DNA of 24,929 nucleotides from CAXQRU01 sp964226685. Its GTDB lineage: Bacteria; Pseudomonadota; Gammaproteobacteria; Pseudomonadales; Cellvibrionaceae. Made by a program: the position numbers and the translations under genes. Location of the stretch: contig CAXQRU010000142.1 in assembly GCA_964226685.1 (NCBI GenBank), positions 1-24,929 of the forward strand. The letters are read 5' to 3'. Positions 1 to 7,341 of the stretch are shown piece after piece; within the stretch, counting starts at the first letter, position 1, and each line of letters begins with the position of its first letter. Under the pieces are notes generated by a model. It ran no database searches. It saw nothing but the letters and a program-made list of their open reading frames with translations, and was not told the origin of the DNA.

Positions 1-22
1 CTACACGACGCTCTTCCGATCT
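1..22 (+). other. Illumina read-1 adapter remnant
   Basis: The first 22 bases end in CGCTCTTCCGATCT and match the 3' part of the TruSeq read-1 (P5-side) adapter as I know it. This is library sequence, not genome. Bases 23 onward are biological, so the real contig starts at about 23. Confidence 0.95.
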
Positions 23-272
23 GGCCTTGGCCGCCTTTTTTATTGCCCTTGGATAAGCTCAGAGTACTTGTTATTAAAAAAATGAGCGTAAGTCTCGATA
101 ACTCCTAGTAATCCACCATCAATTCTGGGCTACTCCTGGACGGGGCTATCCAACCCTTTTTGGATTGAAGCCTTTAAATCGGCAATCACAGCGATAGATC
201 TAGTGCAGGCGAAGCGCATTGCGAACGAGCTCGCTGGCATTTTGGTAGTCACCTCAACTTGATAGGCAATGT
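23..272. other. No confident gene; open frame at 92-262 (+)
   Basis: This 250-base stretch lies 3' of the PurA-like gene. On the plus strand a frame is open from 92 to a TGA at 260-262, following a stop at 89-91. Its translation looks protein-like (it ends LAGILVVTST) but has no ATG, so it could be the decayed tail of a convergent gene. A second frame at 31-108 ends in TAG. On the minus strand a 36-codon frame starts with an ATG near 236; its segment ADLKASIQKGLDS faintly recalls small antitoxins, but I see no partner. A GGCC-rich stretch followed by six T at 35-40 could be a terminator end. Nothing here is strong enough to name. Confidence 0.3.
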
Positions 273-1400
273 TTAATCTCTCTTAATCGCCCGAAAATCC
301 TTAGCGTCGGGGGAGTAACTGCCCAACACTGAAGCAAATTCTATAGGCAATTGTTCAACCAAGTGTGTGGCTTGAAAGTCAGGCCTCTGATCTAGACAGG
401 TGATCACCAGATGAGGTTTGATTTTAAAATTCCCATGATAGCTTTGGTCTACATCAAGAGCATAGGCCAATAAATCTGGGTCAATTTCGGATATTCGAAA
501 CTCGCCTTGGTAGACGTTTTTGCAATTGGCTTCAGATTCGGTATTGATTAGGGTGATCGTCTGCTGTGTGCTCATTGGGCCGTTGCCGTGACGAGTTTGA
601 TAGCAGCGAGTCACATAGTAGCAGTCGATGTTATCAATACAAACTTGGGATTGTCTCAATACCTCTAACGCATTTTTGCAGGTGGTGTGGCTGCGGGTAA
701 CATGCGGAAATATGCCGTGGCACTGGTCCAGCAAAATACCTTGGCTGCCTTCAAAGATGATATGTTGGTAGCTTGAAGCTATGTCTGCAAAGGTTTTTAT
801 TTTAAAAAGTGATTGGCTTTCTTGACAAACATCAATAAATGCTGCTTCGTTAATATTATCGATTTCCTCCATGGCTAACTTTTCAAACTCGCTACCTTTG
901 GCAAGATTCAAATAATAGTGTTTTATTGCCAATAATTTATGTGTAAATGCCCAGGGGTGCATTAAATCCATGGCGTAGAGTGTTATTCCCTGTTCGTGCC
1001 TGGCGATGGTGGTACCAAAGCCGACGCCGCAAGATCCGTGCTGCAAAAATGTTTCGCGAGCGCGGTTAAAAGCGATATCGTAAGGCGTGGTGATCATCGC
1101 TCTAGGATGAGCATACACTTGTGGTTGGTACTGCCGAATGCGTTGATATTCGGCTAGCATGCCGGGTGGAAATAGAGTGGTGTGTTCCGTGTAATAAGTG
1201 GGGACACCCTGCAAGGTGCCCGCACCAAAATGACTAAAGGTGTGTCGAAATCCATCTTTTTCAACGGTGTGGCCCACTTGGTGGCCGCCGCTAAAGCGAA
1301 CCACCAAACTATTTTCAGGCACTACTCTTGATAGGTGATCGACGGTAACTCCTTTACCGCAATCGCCAAAACCTAAATCGATAACAATAGAGACTTTCAT
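273..1400 (-). CDS. Divergent adenylosuccinate synthetase (PurA)-family protein
   Basis: 375 residues, against about 430 for housekeeping PurA. The P-loop region reads GFGDCGKG (10-17), so the catalytic Asp13 position is kept, and the GGHQVGHT block (38-45) keeps the catalytic His at 44. FEGSQG (217-222), the following HG and VTRSHTT (234-240), and TRHGNGP (269-275) match conserved PurA blocks. Two functional sites differ. The guanine-recognition TKxD motif is TCLD (334-337). The arginine-rich aspartate-binding loop is reduced to GEFRISEID (299-307), with one Arg. The glutamate of GDEGKG is Cys14. I infer a ligase-type enzyme with altered nucleotide and amino-acid use rather than the purine pathway enzyme. 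It starts 5 bases after the VWA gene stop, and the nearest Shine-Dalgarno is 30 bases upstream beyond a hairpin. Confidence 0.85.
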   Translation of the reverse strand: MKVSIVIDLGFGDCGKGVTVDHLSRVVPENSLVVRFSGGHQVGHTVEKDGFRHTFSHFGAGTLQGVPTYYTEHTTLFPPGMLAEYQRIRQYQPQVYAHPRAMITTPYDIAFNRARETFLQHGSCGVGFGTTIARHEQGITLYAMDLMHPWAFTHKLLAIKHYYLNLAKGSEFEKLAMEEIDNINEAAFIDVCQESQSLFKIKTFADIASSYQHIIFEGSQGILLDQCHGIFPHVTRSHTTCKNALEVLRQSQVCIDNIDCYYVTRCYQTRHGNGPMSTQQTITLINTESEANCKNVYQGEFRISEIDPDLLAYALDVDQSYHGNFKIKPHLVITCLDQRPDFQATHLVEQLPIEFASVLGSYSPDAKDFRAIKRD

Positions 1401-1405
1401 CGTGA

Positions 1406-2245
1406 CTACAGCATTGTTTCAATGCTGCGTTCCTCCTTTTTATTTTCGGCCAAATGATAAATTACCAATTCAGCAATGGTTTTGGAAACCTGAGTGTAAT
1501 CTTCAATGGTAATGAAGTTTGCACCCAATAGCTCCCGCCATCCTGCCTGTCTCTCGGGTGTTTTTGCCCAAGAATTATGCTCTATGTGCAAGTGGAAAAC
1601 ATGATAACGTTCCTGAGCTTCTTTAATCATTTCCTCAGTGCTGATGGTGCGAGCTTCATCGGCACTGGTTAGGCGACAAATCACATCTCCGGGGATATTT
1701 TCAGCACAAGGCTCATCGCCCATGGTAAAAATAAAGCCTTTTTGTTGGCGTTTAGTCCAAGCATCGGTGCGAGTGTGTCTTGCAGCAAATAAATAAGCCA
1801 GATTATAAGATTCTTTGTTGTTACCACCGCCACCGCCTTCAAGGTATACCTTGGTCAGCCAGCGATCTAAAAGCTCAGCCGATGATTCAAATTGGCCAAC
1901 TTGCAGTGGCGCTTGATCATAAACAAAATCACCTAAGCCCATAAATAACACTTGTGGGTCGGCAACGCCTGCCTTTAGCATAGTACCCATTAGTTCAGGT
2001 AGGGTTTCTTTTACAATATTTTCAGGCACAAAGCCCATGCTGCCAGTGACATCCAGCCCGACAATAATGGGCACGCTCACGGGGTGATCGACTGAATCCC
2101 TTGATTCTCTAACAATCACTTCACGTGGGTCCATTTCTGGGTCGAGTTTGCGCGACTCAAAGATTTCAGCGCGACTTTTTGTAGAGTAACTTTTCTTTCT
2201 TGATAGTGCTTTGTAAGCGGTATCAGAGTAGTGACCGTATCCCAT
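1406..2245 (-). CDS. VWA (von Willebrand A) domain protein
   Basis: 279 residues, with no signal peptide or membrane segment, so probably cytoplasmic. The MIDAS metal site is visible as DVTGSM (65-70). Further acidic motifs are GDF (106-108) and GDEP (176-179), and a run of five glycines (137-141) is followed by NNKESYNLA. The first 55 residues are basic and Tyr/Ser-rich, ending in a RESRDS segment that leads into the VWA fold. Such domains usually mediate metal-dependent protein contacts. The ATG overlaps the TAA of the upstream coiled-coil gene by one base (TAATG), and the PurA-like gene follows after 5 bases, so all three should be co-translated. No MoxR-type ATPase, the usual partner of such VWA proteins, is present in the window. 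An AGGAG ribosome site precedes the start. Confidence 0.85.
   Translation of the reverse strand: MGYGHYSDTAYKALSRKKSYSTKSRAEIFESRKLDPEMDPREVIVRESRDSVDHPVSVPIIVGLDVTGSMGFVPENIVKETLPELMGTMLKAGVADPQVLFMGLGDFVYDQAPLQVGQFESSAELLDRWLTKVYLEGGGGGNNKESYNLAYLFAARHTRTDAWTKRQQKGFIFTMGDEPCAENIPGDVICRLTSADEARTISTEEMIKEAQERYHVFHLHIEHNSWAKTPERQAGWRELLGANFITIEDYTQVSKTIAELVIYHLAENKKEERSIETML
1410..1426 (-). promoter_or_regulatory. Perfect 7-bp hairpin between ribosome site and start of the PurA-like gene
   Basis: On the minus strand AGCATTG-AAA-CAATGCT forms a perfect 7-bp stem with a 3-base loop. The AGGAGGA Shine-Dalgarno lies just upstream (1431-1437) and the ATG is at 1400-1398. The linear distance of 30 bases is too long for initiation, but folding the hairpin removes 17 bases and leaves about 13. 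A structure that brings the ribosome site near the start is therefore plausible. The hairpin sequence is also the last coding part of the VWA gene. Confidence 0.5.
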
Positions 2246-2607
2246 TATTCCTCTCCTGTTTGTTCAAATAAGTAATTGTAACGTTGTTGTGCTAGATCGA
2301 ATTTGATTTCTAAATTTCGTAAATTAACCGAGAGCTCTAAATCTCGCTTAACGTATTCTTTAGCATTAAAATCGCTGGCCAGTACTAAGCTGTCGGCGTG
2401 TGCTGGACTGAGATCGAGCATATTGTCTCGCTCCCGTTTTAGCTTTTTAATCTCCAATGCTAAATCTTCCATTTCACGCCGATAGATGAGTTGTGCATCT
2501 TCAAAAATAGTGGCGGCACGGTCTTCTCGTATCTGCCGGTTATTGCGCACCAGTGAATCAAAAAATGCGCCTTGATAAGTCCTGTCTTCAGTATTGGCTA
2601 TTGACAT
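2245..2607 (-). CDS. Small coiled-coil protein, first gene of the VWA/PurA-like operon
   Basis: 120 residues from the ATG at 2607, chosen because GGAGG sits 5 bases before it. An upstream in-frame ATG at 2631 would add 8 residues but has no ribosome site. The protein is highly charged and predicted helical: residues around 28-62 (IYRREMEDLALEIKKLKRER) and around 85-115 look like two coiled-coil helices separated by a short loop. There is no signal peptide, membrane segment or known catalytic motif. I do not recognise the family. It overlaps the VWA gene by one base, so it is likely made with it and may be its structural partner. A helical hairpin adaptor is the most that can be inferred. Confidence 0.75.
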   Translation of the reverse strand: MSIANTEDRTYQGAFFDSLVRNNRQIREDRAATIFEDAQLIYRREMEDLALEIKKLKRERDNMLDLSPAHADSLVLASDFNAKEYVKRDLELSVNLRNLEIKFDLAQQRYNYLFEQTGEE

Positions 2608-2661
2608 AGCATCCTCCCACTTTCTACCCATTTAATGAAGCAATCCGCTTCCGCTCAAATA

Positions 2662-2676
2662 GTGGCTTTTAGCCAC
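2662..2676 (-). promoter_or_regulatory. Leader hairpin upstream of the VWA operon
   Basis: GTGGCT-TTT-AGCCAC is a perfect 6-bp stem with a 3-base loop, 55 bases upstream of the first gene. The motif ATAGTGGC recurs next to it (2659-2666 and 2683-2690). Upstream on the minus strand, TTGAAA and an AT-rich AATAAT separated by about 15 bases near 2700-2726 are a possible promoter. The hairpin could be a 5' leader structure or an operator half-site pair. Confidence 0.3.
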
Positions 2677-2742
2677 AAATAGATAGTGGCATAAAGACAT
2701 TATTAATGCAAGCATATTTTTTCAACACTAGTAATGAATTCT

Positions 2743-3615
2743 TTAAGCTGGCCATTGATGAGGCCAGTGATCACTGCCCCATCGTAAGAGTTGTTCGATG
2801 GATGTTGATGAGCTGATGTTTGCGGGCACCTCCATATAGAGATGTTTAAAGGCTTGAATCAGATTGTCCATTGCTTGGGAGTCATCAAGGGCTGGGGCGT
2901 GGTGCTGTTTGCTCAGCTTTTGCCCCAGTTCATTTTTGACCACTGGCACGTGCCCAAATTCTGGGGGCTGGTTGCCCAGTAGCAGGTGCAGGCAGCGTTG
3001 GCGCGCGGTGGAGCTGAGTAGGTCGTCTCCGCGAATGATGTGGGTGATTCCCTGGGCGATATCATCGACCACCACGGCGAGCTGATAGGCAATCAGCTGA
3101 TCCCGGCGTTGAATGATGATGTCCCCGTGTATCTGCTCCATATTCTGGTGTTGCGGGCCTTGGATCAGGTCGTTAAAGTGCTCGGCTTGATATTGCTGCT
3201 CTTCAGAGAGCTGATCTATTCGCAGGCGAACGGCGCCTGGTGGTTGCACCTGGCTATCTCGACAGCGACCATCATACACGCCTTTAAGCTCTCGAATTCT
3301 GGCTCTTGGGCAGTTGCAGCGGTAGCAGTGGGGCCGGAGCTTGATTAATGCGGCTTGATAATCGGCCAGTCGATCACTCTGAAAGGTGATGGTTTCGGTA
3401 CTGGTTAGGCCGTGGGCTTTAAGGCTATTGATAATGGCTTGACTGGCGCCGGCAATTTCTCTTGGTGGGTCAATATCTTCGATTCTGAGCAGCCAGATGC
3501 CTCGGTTAGCGTGGCAGTCAAGGTAGCTAGCCAGTGCGCTCACAAGGGAGCCTAGGTGCAGTGGGCCGGTGGGCGATGGCGCAAAGCGCCCTCGATAAGC
3601 GCGCTTCACGCCCAC
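2743..3615 (-). CDS. gluQ: Glutamyl-Q tRNA(Asp) synthetase
   Basis: 290 residues. This class I synthetase paralogue attaches glutamate to the queuosine base at the wobble position of tRNA-Asp. It matches the GluRS catalytic domain only, without the anticodon-binding domain, which is the hallmark of GluQ. Visible motifs are RFAPSPTGPLHLGS (10-23, containing the HIGH equivalent), the zinc ligands Cys100, Cys102, Tyr114 and Cys118, and KLSKQ (233-237, the KMSKS equivalent). The start is a GTG at 3615, three bases after the dksA stop, so it is the second gene of the classical dksA-gluQ operon and probably depends on dksA translation. A short gap of about 135 bases follows before the VWA operon. 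Assignment is secure. Confidence 0.96.
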   Translation of the reverse strand: MGVKRAYRGRFAPSPTGPLHLGSLVSALASYLDCHANRGIWLLRIEDIDPPREIAGASQAIINSLKAHGLTSTETITFQSDRLADYQAALIKLRPHCYRCNCPRARIRELKGVYDGRCRDSQVQPPGAVRLRIDQLSEEQQYQAEHFNDLIQGPQHQNMEQIHGDIIIQRRDQLIAYQLAVVVDDIAQGITHIIRGDDLLSSTARQRCLHLLLGNQPPEFGHVPVVKNELGQKLSKQHHAPALDDSQAMDNLIQAFKHLYMEVPANISSSTSIEQLLRWGSDHWPHQWPA

Positions 3616-3618
3616 GGA

Positions 3619-4050
3619 TTAGATTCCGACTTGTTTCTCTTTGATCTCAGCGACGGTTTTACAGTCGATGCAAAGGGTGGCTGTGGGCCTGGCTTCTAAT
3701 CGGCGAATGCCAATTTCAACGCCGCAGGCTTCACAGTAACCGTAATCGTCTGCTTCGATGCTTTCGATGGTTTTGTCGATCTTTTTAATGAGCTTGCGCT
3801 CGCGGTCTCGAGTGCGCAGCTCTAGGCTGAACTCCTCTTCTTGGCTGGCTCGGTCAGCCGGGTCAGGGAAGTTGGCCGCTTCGTCTTTCATGTGACTCAT
3901 GGTGCGGTCGACTTCTTCCATTAACTCGTTTTTCCAAGCGAGCAGCATGCTTTTGAAGTGTGCTCGTTGGTCAGCATTCATGTACTCTTCACCCTTCTTA
4001 ACCTTGTAGGGTTTAAAGTCGCTGAGCGTGAGTTTAGCGTTATCTGGCAT
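3619..4050 (-). CDS. dksA: RNA polymerase-binding transcription factor DksA
   Basis: 143 residues from the ATG at 4050, which has GAGG 8 bases upstream. The frame extends to 4086, but that longer start would lie inside the probable -10 box. DksA binds the RNA polymerase secondary channel and, with ppGpp, represses rRNA promoters in the stringent response. The coiled-coil tip motif DPADRA (63-68) keeps the two Asp and the Ala needed for function. The four zinc-finger cysteines are present (106, 109, 127, 130). Length is close to E. coli DksA (151). It is followed by gluQ after 3 bases and is divergent from sfsA. Confidence 0.97.
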   Translation of the reverse strand: MPDNAKLTLSDFKPYKVKKGEEYMNADQRAHFKSMLLAWKNELMEEVDRTMSHMKDEAANFPDPADRASQEEEFSLELRTRDRERKLIKKIDKTIESIEADDYGYCEACGVEIGIRRLEARPTATLCIDCKTVAEIKEKQVGI

Positions 4051-4088
4051 TAGGTATACCTCGTACTGATATTCAGTAATGATCAAAT

Positions 4089-4094
4089 AGTATA
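4089..4094 (-). promoter_or_regulatory. Probable -10 box of the dksA-gluQ promoter
   Basis: TATACT on the minus strand, about 40 bases upstream of the dksA ATG, would give a leader of about 30 bases. The -35 is weak (GGCACA at 17 bases), as expected for a regulated promoter. The interval to sfsA (4095-4220) also holds a GCGATCGC palindrome (4138-4145) and a TTATCAGATAA inverted repeat, which may belong to the divergent control region. Confidence 0.4.
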
Positions 4095-4220
4095 GCGTAT
4101 TGTTGGCTTTCTGTGCCTAAGGGCAACCGTTGATAAGCGATCGCGCAAATTATCAGATAATTCCCAAGTGCGCCAGTCTTTTGTGGTCTAATTAGGGTTT
4201 CTTGGGTCAATTTTGTACAT

Positions 4221-4928
4221 ATGCTAATCATACCTAGTTATCAGCCCGCTCGCTTATTAAAACGCTACAAACGTTTTTTGGCTGACATCCGGTTGCCCTC
4301 TGGTGAAATTGTCACCGTACATTGCCCCAATACGGGTGCCATGACAGGGTGTGTGATTGAGGGTAGCCCTTGCTGGTTTTCGATGTCTGATAATCCTAAG
4401 CGTAAGTACGCCCGCACGCTTGAAATTGTGACCACCGATACGGGGCATTTGGCGGGTATTCATTCAGCCTTAGCGAATCAACTGGTCTATGAAGCGCTTC
4501 ATGATGGAGTGATTGAGCCATTGTTGGGTTTTGAGCGTTGTGAGAGGGAGGTTCGCTATGGCCAAGAGCGCAGCCGCATTGATTTTCTGCTCTCCTTTCA
4601 AGCTCAAAGGTGCTATGTTGAGGTGAAGAATGTGACCTTGGGTTTGGCGAGCGGTATGGGCTTGTTTCCCGATGCCATCAGTACTCGCGGCGCTAAGCAC
4701 TTACGGGAATTGATGGCCATGGTGGAGGAGGGGCATCGAGCTGTGCTGTTGTATTGTGTTCAGCATACGGGGATTGACCGCGTGTCTCCAGCCGATGATA
4801 TCGACCCAGTTTATGGGCAGTTACTGCGTGAGGCGATGGCGGTGGGTGTCGAGGTGTTGGCTTATGGGGCGGTGCTCAAACCGAATGAAATCCGGCTTGA
4901 GCGGCGCTTGCCTGTGGTACTTAATTAA
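4221..4928 (+). CDS. sfsA: SfsA family DNA-binding/nuclease-fold protein
   Basis: 235 residues, the normal length. HCPNTGAM (34-41) and RSRIDFLL...CYVEVKNVTL (117-140) are SfsA signatures. The Asp121, Glu134 and Lys136 arrangement resembles a PD-(D/E)XK nuclease site. In E. coli SfsA was linked to maltose gene expression, but its molecular role remains unclear. No good ribosome site precedes the ATG. In E. coli sfsA lies in the same direction just before dksA; here it is divergent from dksA. Its TAA overlaps the stop of the convergent htpX through the palindrome TTAATTAA (4921-4928). Confidence 0.95.
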   Translation: MLIIPSYQPARLLKRYKRFLADIRLPSGEIVTVHCPNTGAMTGCVIEGSPCWFSMSDNPKRKYARTLEIVTTDTGHLAGIHSALANQLVYEALHDGVIEPLLGFERCEREVRYGQERSRIDFLLSFQAQRCYVEVKNVTLGLASGMGLFPDAISTRGAKHLRELMAMVEEGHRAVLLYCVQHTGIDRVSPADDIDPVYGQLLREAMAVGVEVLAYGAVLKPNEIRLERRLPVVLN

Positions 4929-5805
4929 GTGCTTGCAAAGCCGCAATTCGAGCCTCTAAAGGCGGATGGCTGGCAAATAGCTTAGCCATGCCTTTTAAGC
5001 CCCCGCGAATGCCAAAGGCGGTCATGCTGTCTGGCATTGAGCTGTCCATATGAGCCTGTTGCTCGGACTGCAAGCGACGTAGGGCGCCGATCATACTGGC
5101 TTTGTCTGCTAGGGTGGCACCGGCATGGTCTGCCCGATATTCTCGCCAGCGTGAAAAGGCCATGACAATCATAGAGGCGAGGATGCCTAAGATAATTTCG
5201 GCCACAAATGTGGTGATCCAAAAACCTGGCCCGTGGCCGCGTTCATTTTTGAAGACAGCTTTATCGATGGTGTAGCCGATAATGCGCGCAAAAAACATCA
5301 CGAAGGTGTTAATTATCCCCTGAATCAAACTCAAGGTGACCATATCGCCATTAGCAATATGGCCGATCTCATGGGCGAGCACCGCGCGCGCCTCATTGCG
5401 ATCAAAGCGGTGAAGTAGCCCTTGGCTGACGGCGACCAGCGAGGCATTCCTATTCCAGCCGGTGGCAAAAGCATTCGACTCTTGAGCGGGGAAAATGCCG
5501 ACTTCAGGCATGCCAATACCCGCCTTGTCGGCGAGGTCTTTAACGGTCTCCACCAGCCAGCGCTCCTCTGGCGTCCTGGCTTGCTCAATGATTTGTGTAC
5601 GGGTGGTCATTTTGGCAATCGTTTTGGATAAAAATAGCGAGATTAGTGAGCCCGCTACGCCAAAAATGGCACAAAAAATCAGCAAGTTTGTTAGGTTGAG
5701 CCCGTTGCCATCTAAATAATGCCCAACCCCTAAGATGTTTAGGGTAATGCTGGCTACAACCAAAATGGCGATGTTTGTCAGTAAAAATAAACCTATGCGT
5801 AACAT
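4921..5805 (-). CDS. htpX: Membrane zinc metalloprotease HtpX
   Basis: 294 residues from the ATG at 5805, matching the usual HtpX N-terminus (MLRIGLFLLTN; E. coli 293 residues). The frame extends to 5871 but the extra 22 residues are not family-like. HtpX is an M48 inner-membrane protease that degrades misfolded membrane proteins under envelope stress. Two N-terminal membrane segments (about 4-27 and 39-60) precede the soluble zinc site HEIGH (145-149). Two more hydrophobic segments (about 155-180 and 195-218) follow, and the third ligand is probably Glu222 in WREYRADHAGA. The gene converges on sfsA, with their stop codons overlapping in an 8-base palindrome. Confidence 0.96.
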   Translation of the reverse strand: MLRIGLFLLTNIAILVVASITLNILGVGHYLDGNGLNLTNLLIFCAIFGVAGSLISLFLSKTIAKMTTRTQIIEQARTPEERWLVETVKDLADKAGIGMPEVGIFPAQESNAFATGWNRNASLVAVSQGLLHRFDRNEARAVLAHEIGHIANGDMVTLSLIQGIINTFVMFFARIIGYTIDKAVFKNERGHGPGFWITTFVAEIILGILASMIVMAFSRWREYRADHAGATLADKASMIGALRRLQSEQQAHMDSSMPDSMTAFGIRGGLKGMAKLFASHPPLEARIAALQALN

Positions 5806-5842
5806 ACTTAATATGCCTTTGTTAAATAGATATTCTGTTCCT

Positions 5843-5871
5843 ATTAGTGGGTCATCTTTATTGGAATTCAA
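5843..5871 (-). promoter_or_regulatory. Candidate htpX promoter
   Basis: On the minus strand TTGAAT (5871-5866) and ACTAAT (5848-5843) are separated by 17 bases. The start site would give a leader of about 30 bases to the htpX ATG. It overlaps the candidate plus-strand promoter for the M15 peptidase operon, so the two genes would share a divergent control region. Confidence 0.3.
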
Positions 5872-5887
5872 TGGCGAGTGGTATATT
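5858..5887 (+). promoter_or_regulatory. Candidate promoter of the M15 peptidase-cysE operon
   Basis: TTATTG (5858-5863) and TATATT (5882-5887) are 18 bases apart, and a TG two bases before the -10 makes an extended -10 element. Transcription would start near 5894, about 22 bases before the ATG at 5916. Confidence 0.45.
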
Positions 5888-5915
5888 GTGAGGACTTTGA
5901 ATCTACGAGACAGCC

Positions 5916-6587
5916 ATGAATGATCAACAGCTGATAGCCCTCGGCTTAACCGATGCTCATATTGCCAGTGATTGGCCCATCCACAAAGGGTTAGTGCAGC
6001 CGTGGTTGCACTTGCGCTCGCAGGCGTTTGATGCGGGCTTTGATATGGTGATTGCCAGTGGTTTTCGCAGTTTTGACCGGCAGCTTGCGATTTGGAATGC
6101 GAAGTGCCAAGGCCTGCGCCCGATTTTGGACAGCGATGGTATGCCCTTGGTGGTTGAGAGTTTAGGTGTTTTTGATAAAATTCTAGCTATTTTGCGGTGG
6201 TCGGCGTTGCCGGGTGCTTCTCGTCACCACTGGGGCACGGATATCGATATTTATGATGCTAAGGCCGTGAATGCTGACTACCCCCTGCAACTTACGGTGG
6301 ATGAATATGTGGGAGCTGGCCCCTTTGCCAAGATGACTCAATGGTTAGATCAATGGCTCGCATCGCCGGCGAATCCTGGCTTTTTTAAACCCTACGATCA
6401 AGATCGAGGTGGGGTGCATCCAGAACCCTGGCACTTGAGCTACTGGCCGTTGGCGAATCAATACGCTGAACTGTTAACGACCGAAGTTCTTGCCCAGTGT
6501 CTGCAGGGCAGTGAGGTTCAGCATTGTGATGTCTTGCTTGAGCGCTTAGATGAGATTTTCCAACGTTTTGTGCAGGTGCCCGTATGA
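5916..6587 (+). CDS. M15-family D-Ala-D-Ala carboxypeptidase-like protein
   Basis: 223 residues. Zinc-binding motifs of the VanY/DacY-type M15 peptidases are clear: SGFRS (48-52), SRHHWGTDID (102-111, ligands His104 and Asp111 or nearby) and HPEPWHLSY (168-176, catalytic Glu170 and ligand His173). These enzymes trim peptidoglycan peptide stems. There is no signal peptide or lipobox at the N-terminus, so the protein is predicted to be cytoplasmic, fitting a role on recycled muropeptides, or else its export route is not visible. The stop overlaps the cysE start in ATGA, so the two are translationally coupled. Confidence 0.88.
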   Translation: MNDQQLIALGLTDAHIASDWPIHKGLVQPWLHLRSQAFDAGFDMVIASGFRSFDRQLAIWNAKCQGLRPILDSDGMPLVVESLGVFDKILAILRWSALPGASRHHWGTDIDIYDAKAVNADYPLQLTVDEYVGAGPFAKMTQWLDQWLASPANPGFFKPYDQDRGGVHPEPWHLSYWPLANQYAELLTTEVLAQCLQGSEVQHCDVLLERLDEIFQRFVQVPV

Positions 6588-7333
6588 GTCAATGGTTAGG
6601 GCTTGAGGAGCTGTGGGGCACCATCAAGGGGGAGGCAACTGCAGCCGCTCGCACTCAACCCGAGTTGTCGAGTTTTTTTCATAGTCATGTGTTAAAACAC
6701 CAAGATCTGGGTGCGGCCTTGGCCTTTGGTTTGGCCATGCGCTTGGCGAGCCGGCACCTGCCCGCCATTATTTTGCATGAATTGATCGAGAGCGTGATGC
6801 AGGCAAAACCCGCTATTGTCGAGGCCGCTGGGCGCGATATTCAGGCTTATTACGAGCGCGATGCAGCCTGTGTGGAATATGTTTCGCCACTGTTGTATTT
6901 CAAGGGCTTTCATGCGCTTCAGGGCTATCGTATTGCTCATCAGCTATGGTGTGATCAGCGCAAATTGATGGCCTTATACATCCAAAGTCAGATGGCCTCA
7001 GTTCTGGATGTCGATATTCATCCGGCGGCCCAGATTGGCTGGGGCGTTTTTATCGATCATGCTACCGGAGTTGTGATTGGTGAAACCAGTATTATTGAAG
7101 ATGATGTCTCACTTTTGCATGGCGTGACTTTGGGTGGCTCGGGTTGCGGTGTGCGACATCCTCATGTCGAGGCCGGTGTAACCATCAGTGCAGGTGCTAA
7201 ACTGTTAGGTAACATACGTATTGGCCATCATACCGTGATTGGTGCGGGTAGTTTGGTCTTGGAATCCATGCCGCCTAATGCCACGGTGGTGGGGGTGCCT
7301 GCGAAGGTCGTCAATAAGCCAAAACAAGCTTGA
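6584..7333 (+). CDS. cysE: Serine O-acetyltransferase
   Basis: 249 residues. CysE makes O-acetylserine from serine and acetyl-CoA, the first step of cysteine synthesis. An N-terminal helical domain (about 1-140) is followed by the left-handed beta-helix of hexapeptide repeats (about 141-240). Asp158-His159 and His192 (in RHPHV) match the catalytic residues. The protein stops at about VVGVPAKVV plus six residues, so it lacks the C-terminal tail that in E. coli CysE (273 residues) inserts into the CysK active site and takes part in feedback inhibition. It may therefore not form the cysteine synthase complex. It overlaps the M15 gene by 4 bases, and the next gene follows within 10 bases. Confidence 0.93.
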   Translation: MSQWLGLEELWGTIKGEATAAARTQPELSSFFHSHVLKHQDLGAALAFGLAMRLASRHLPAIILHELIESVMQAKPAIVEAAGRDIQAYYERDAACVEYVSPLLYFKGFHALQGYRIAHQLWCDQRKLMALYIQSQMASVLDVDIHPAAQIGWGVFIDHATGVVIGETSIIEDDVSLLHGVTLGGSGCGVRHPHVEAGVTISAGAKLLGNIRIGHHTVIGAGSLVLESMPPNATVVGVPAKVVNKPKQA

Positions 7334-7341
7334 GGTGAGTT

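Noticed and set aside
130..236. Possible ParD-like antitoxin on the minus strand
   Set aside because: Only a short resemblance (LKASIQKGLDS), no toxin partner, and a competing protein-like plus-strand frame over the same bases.
2864..3348. Plus-strand frames antisense to gluQ
   Set aside because: They lie fully inside gluQ, whose motifs are intact, and show no family features.
4051..4086. Longer DksA start
   Set aside because: It overlaps the likely -10 region, and the 4050 ATG has a proper GAGG site.
4138..4145. GCGATCGC palindrome as a cyanobacterial HIP1-like repeat
   Set aside because: A single copy of an 8-mer in the window; no repeat family is supported.
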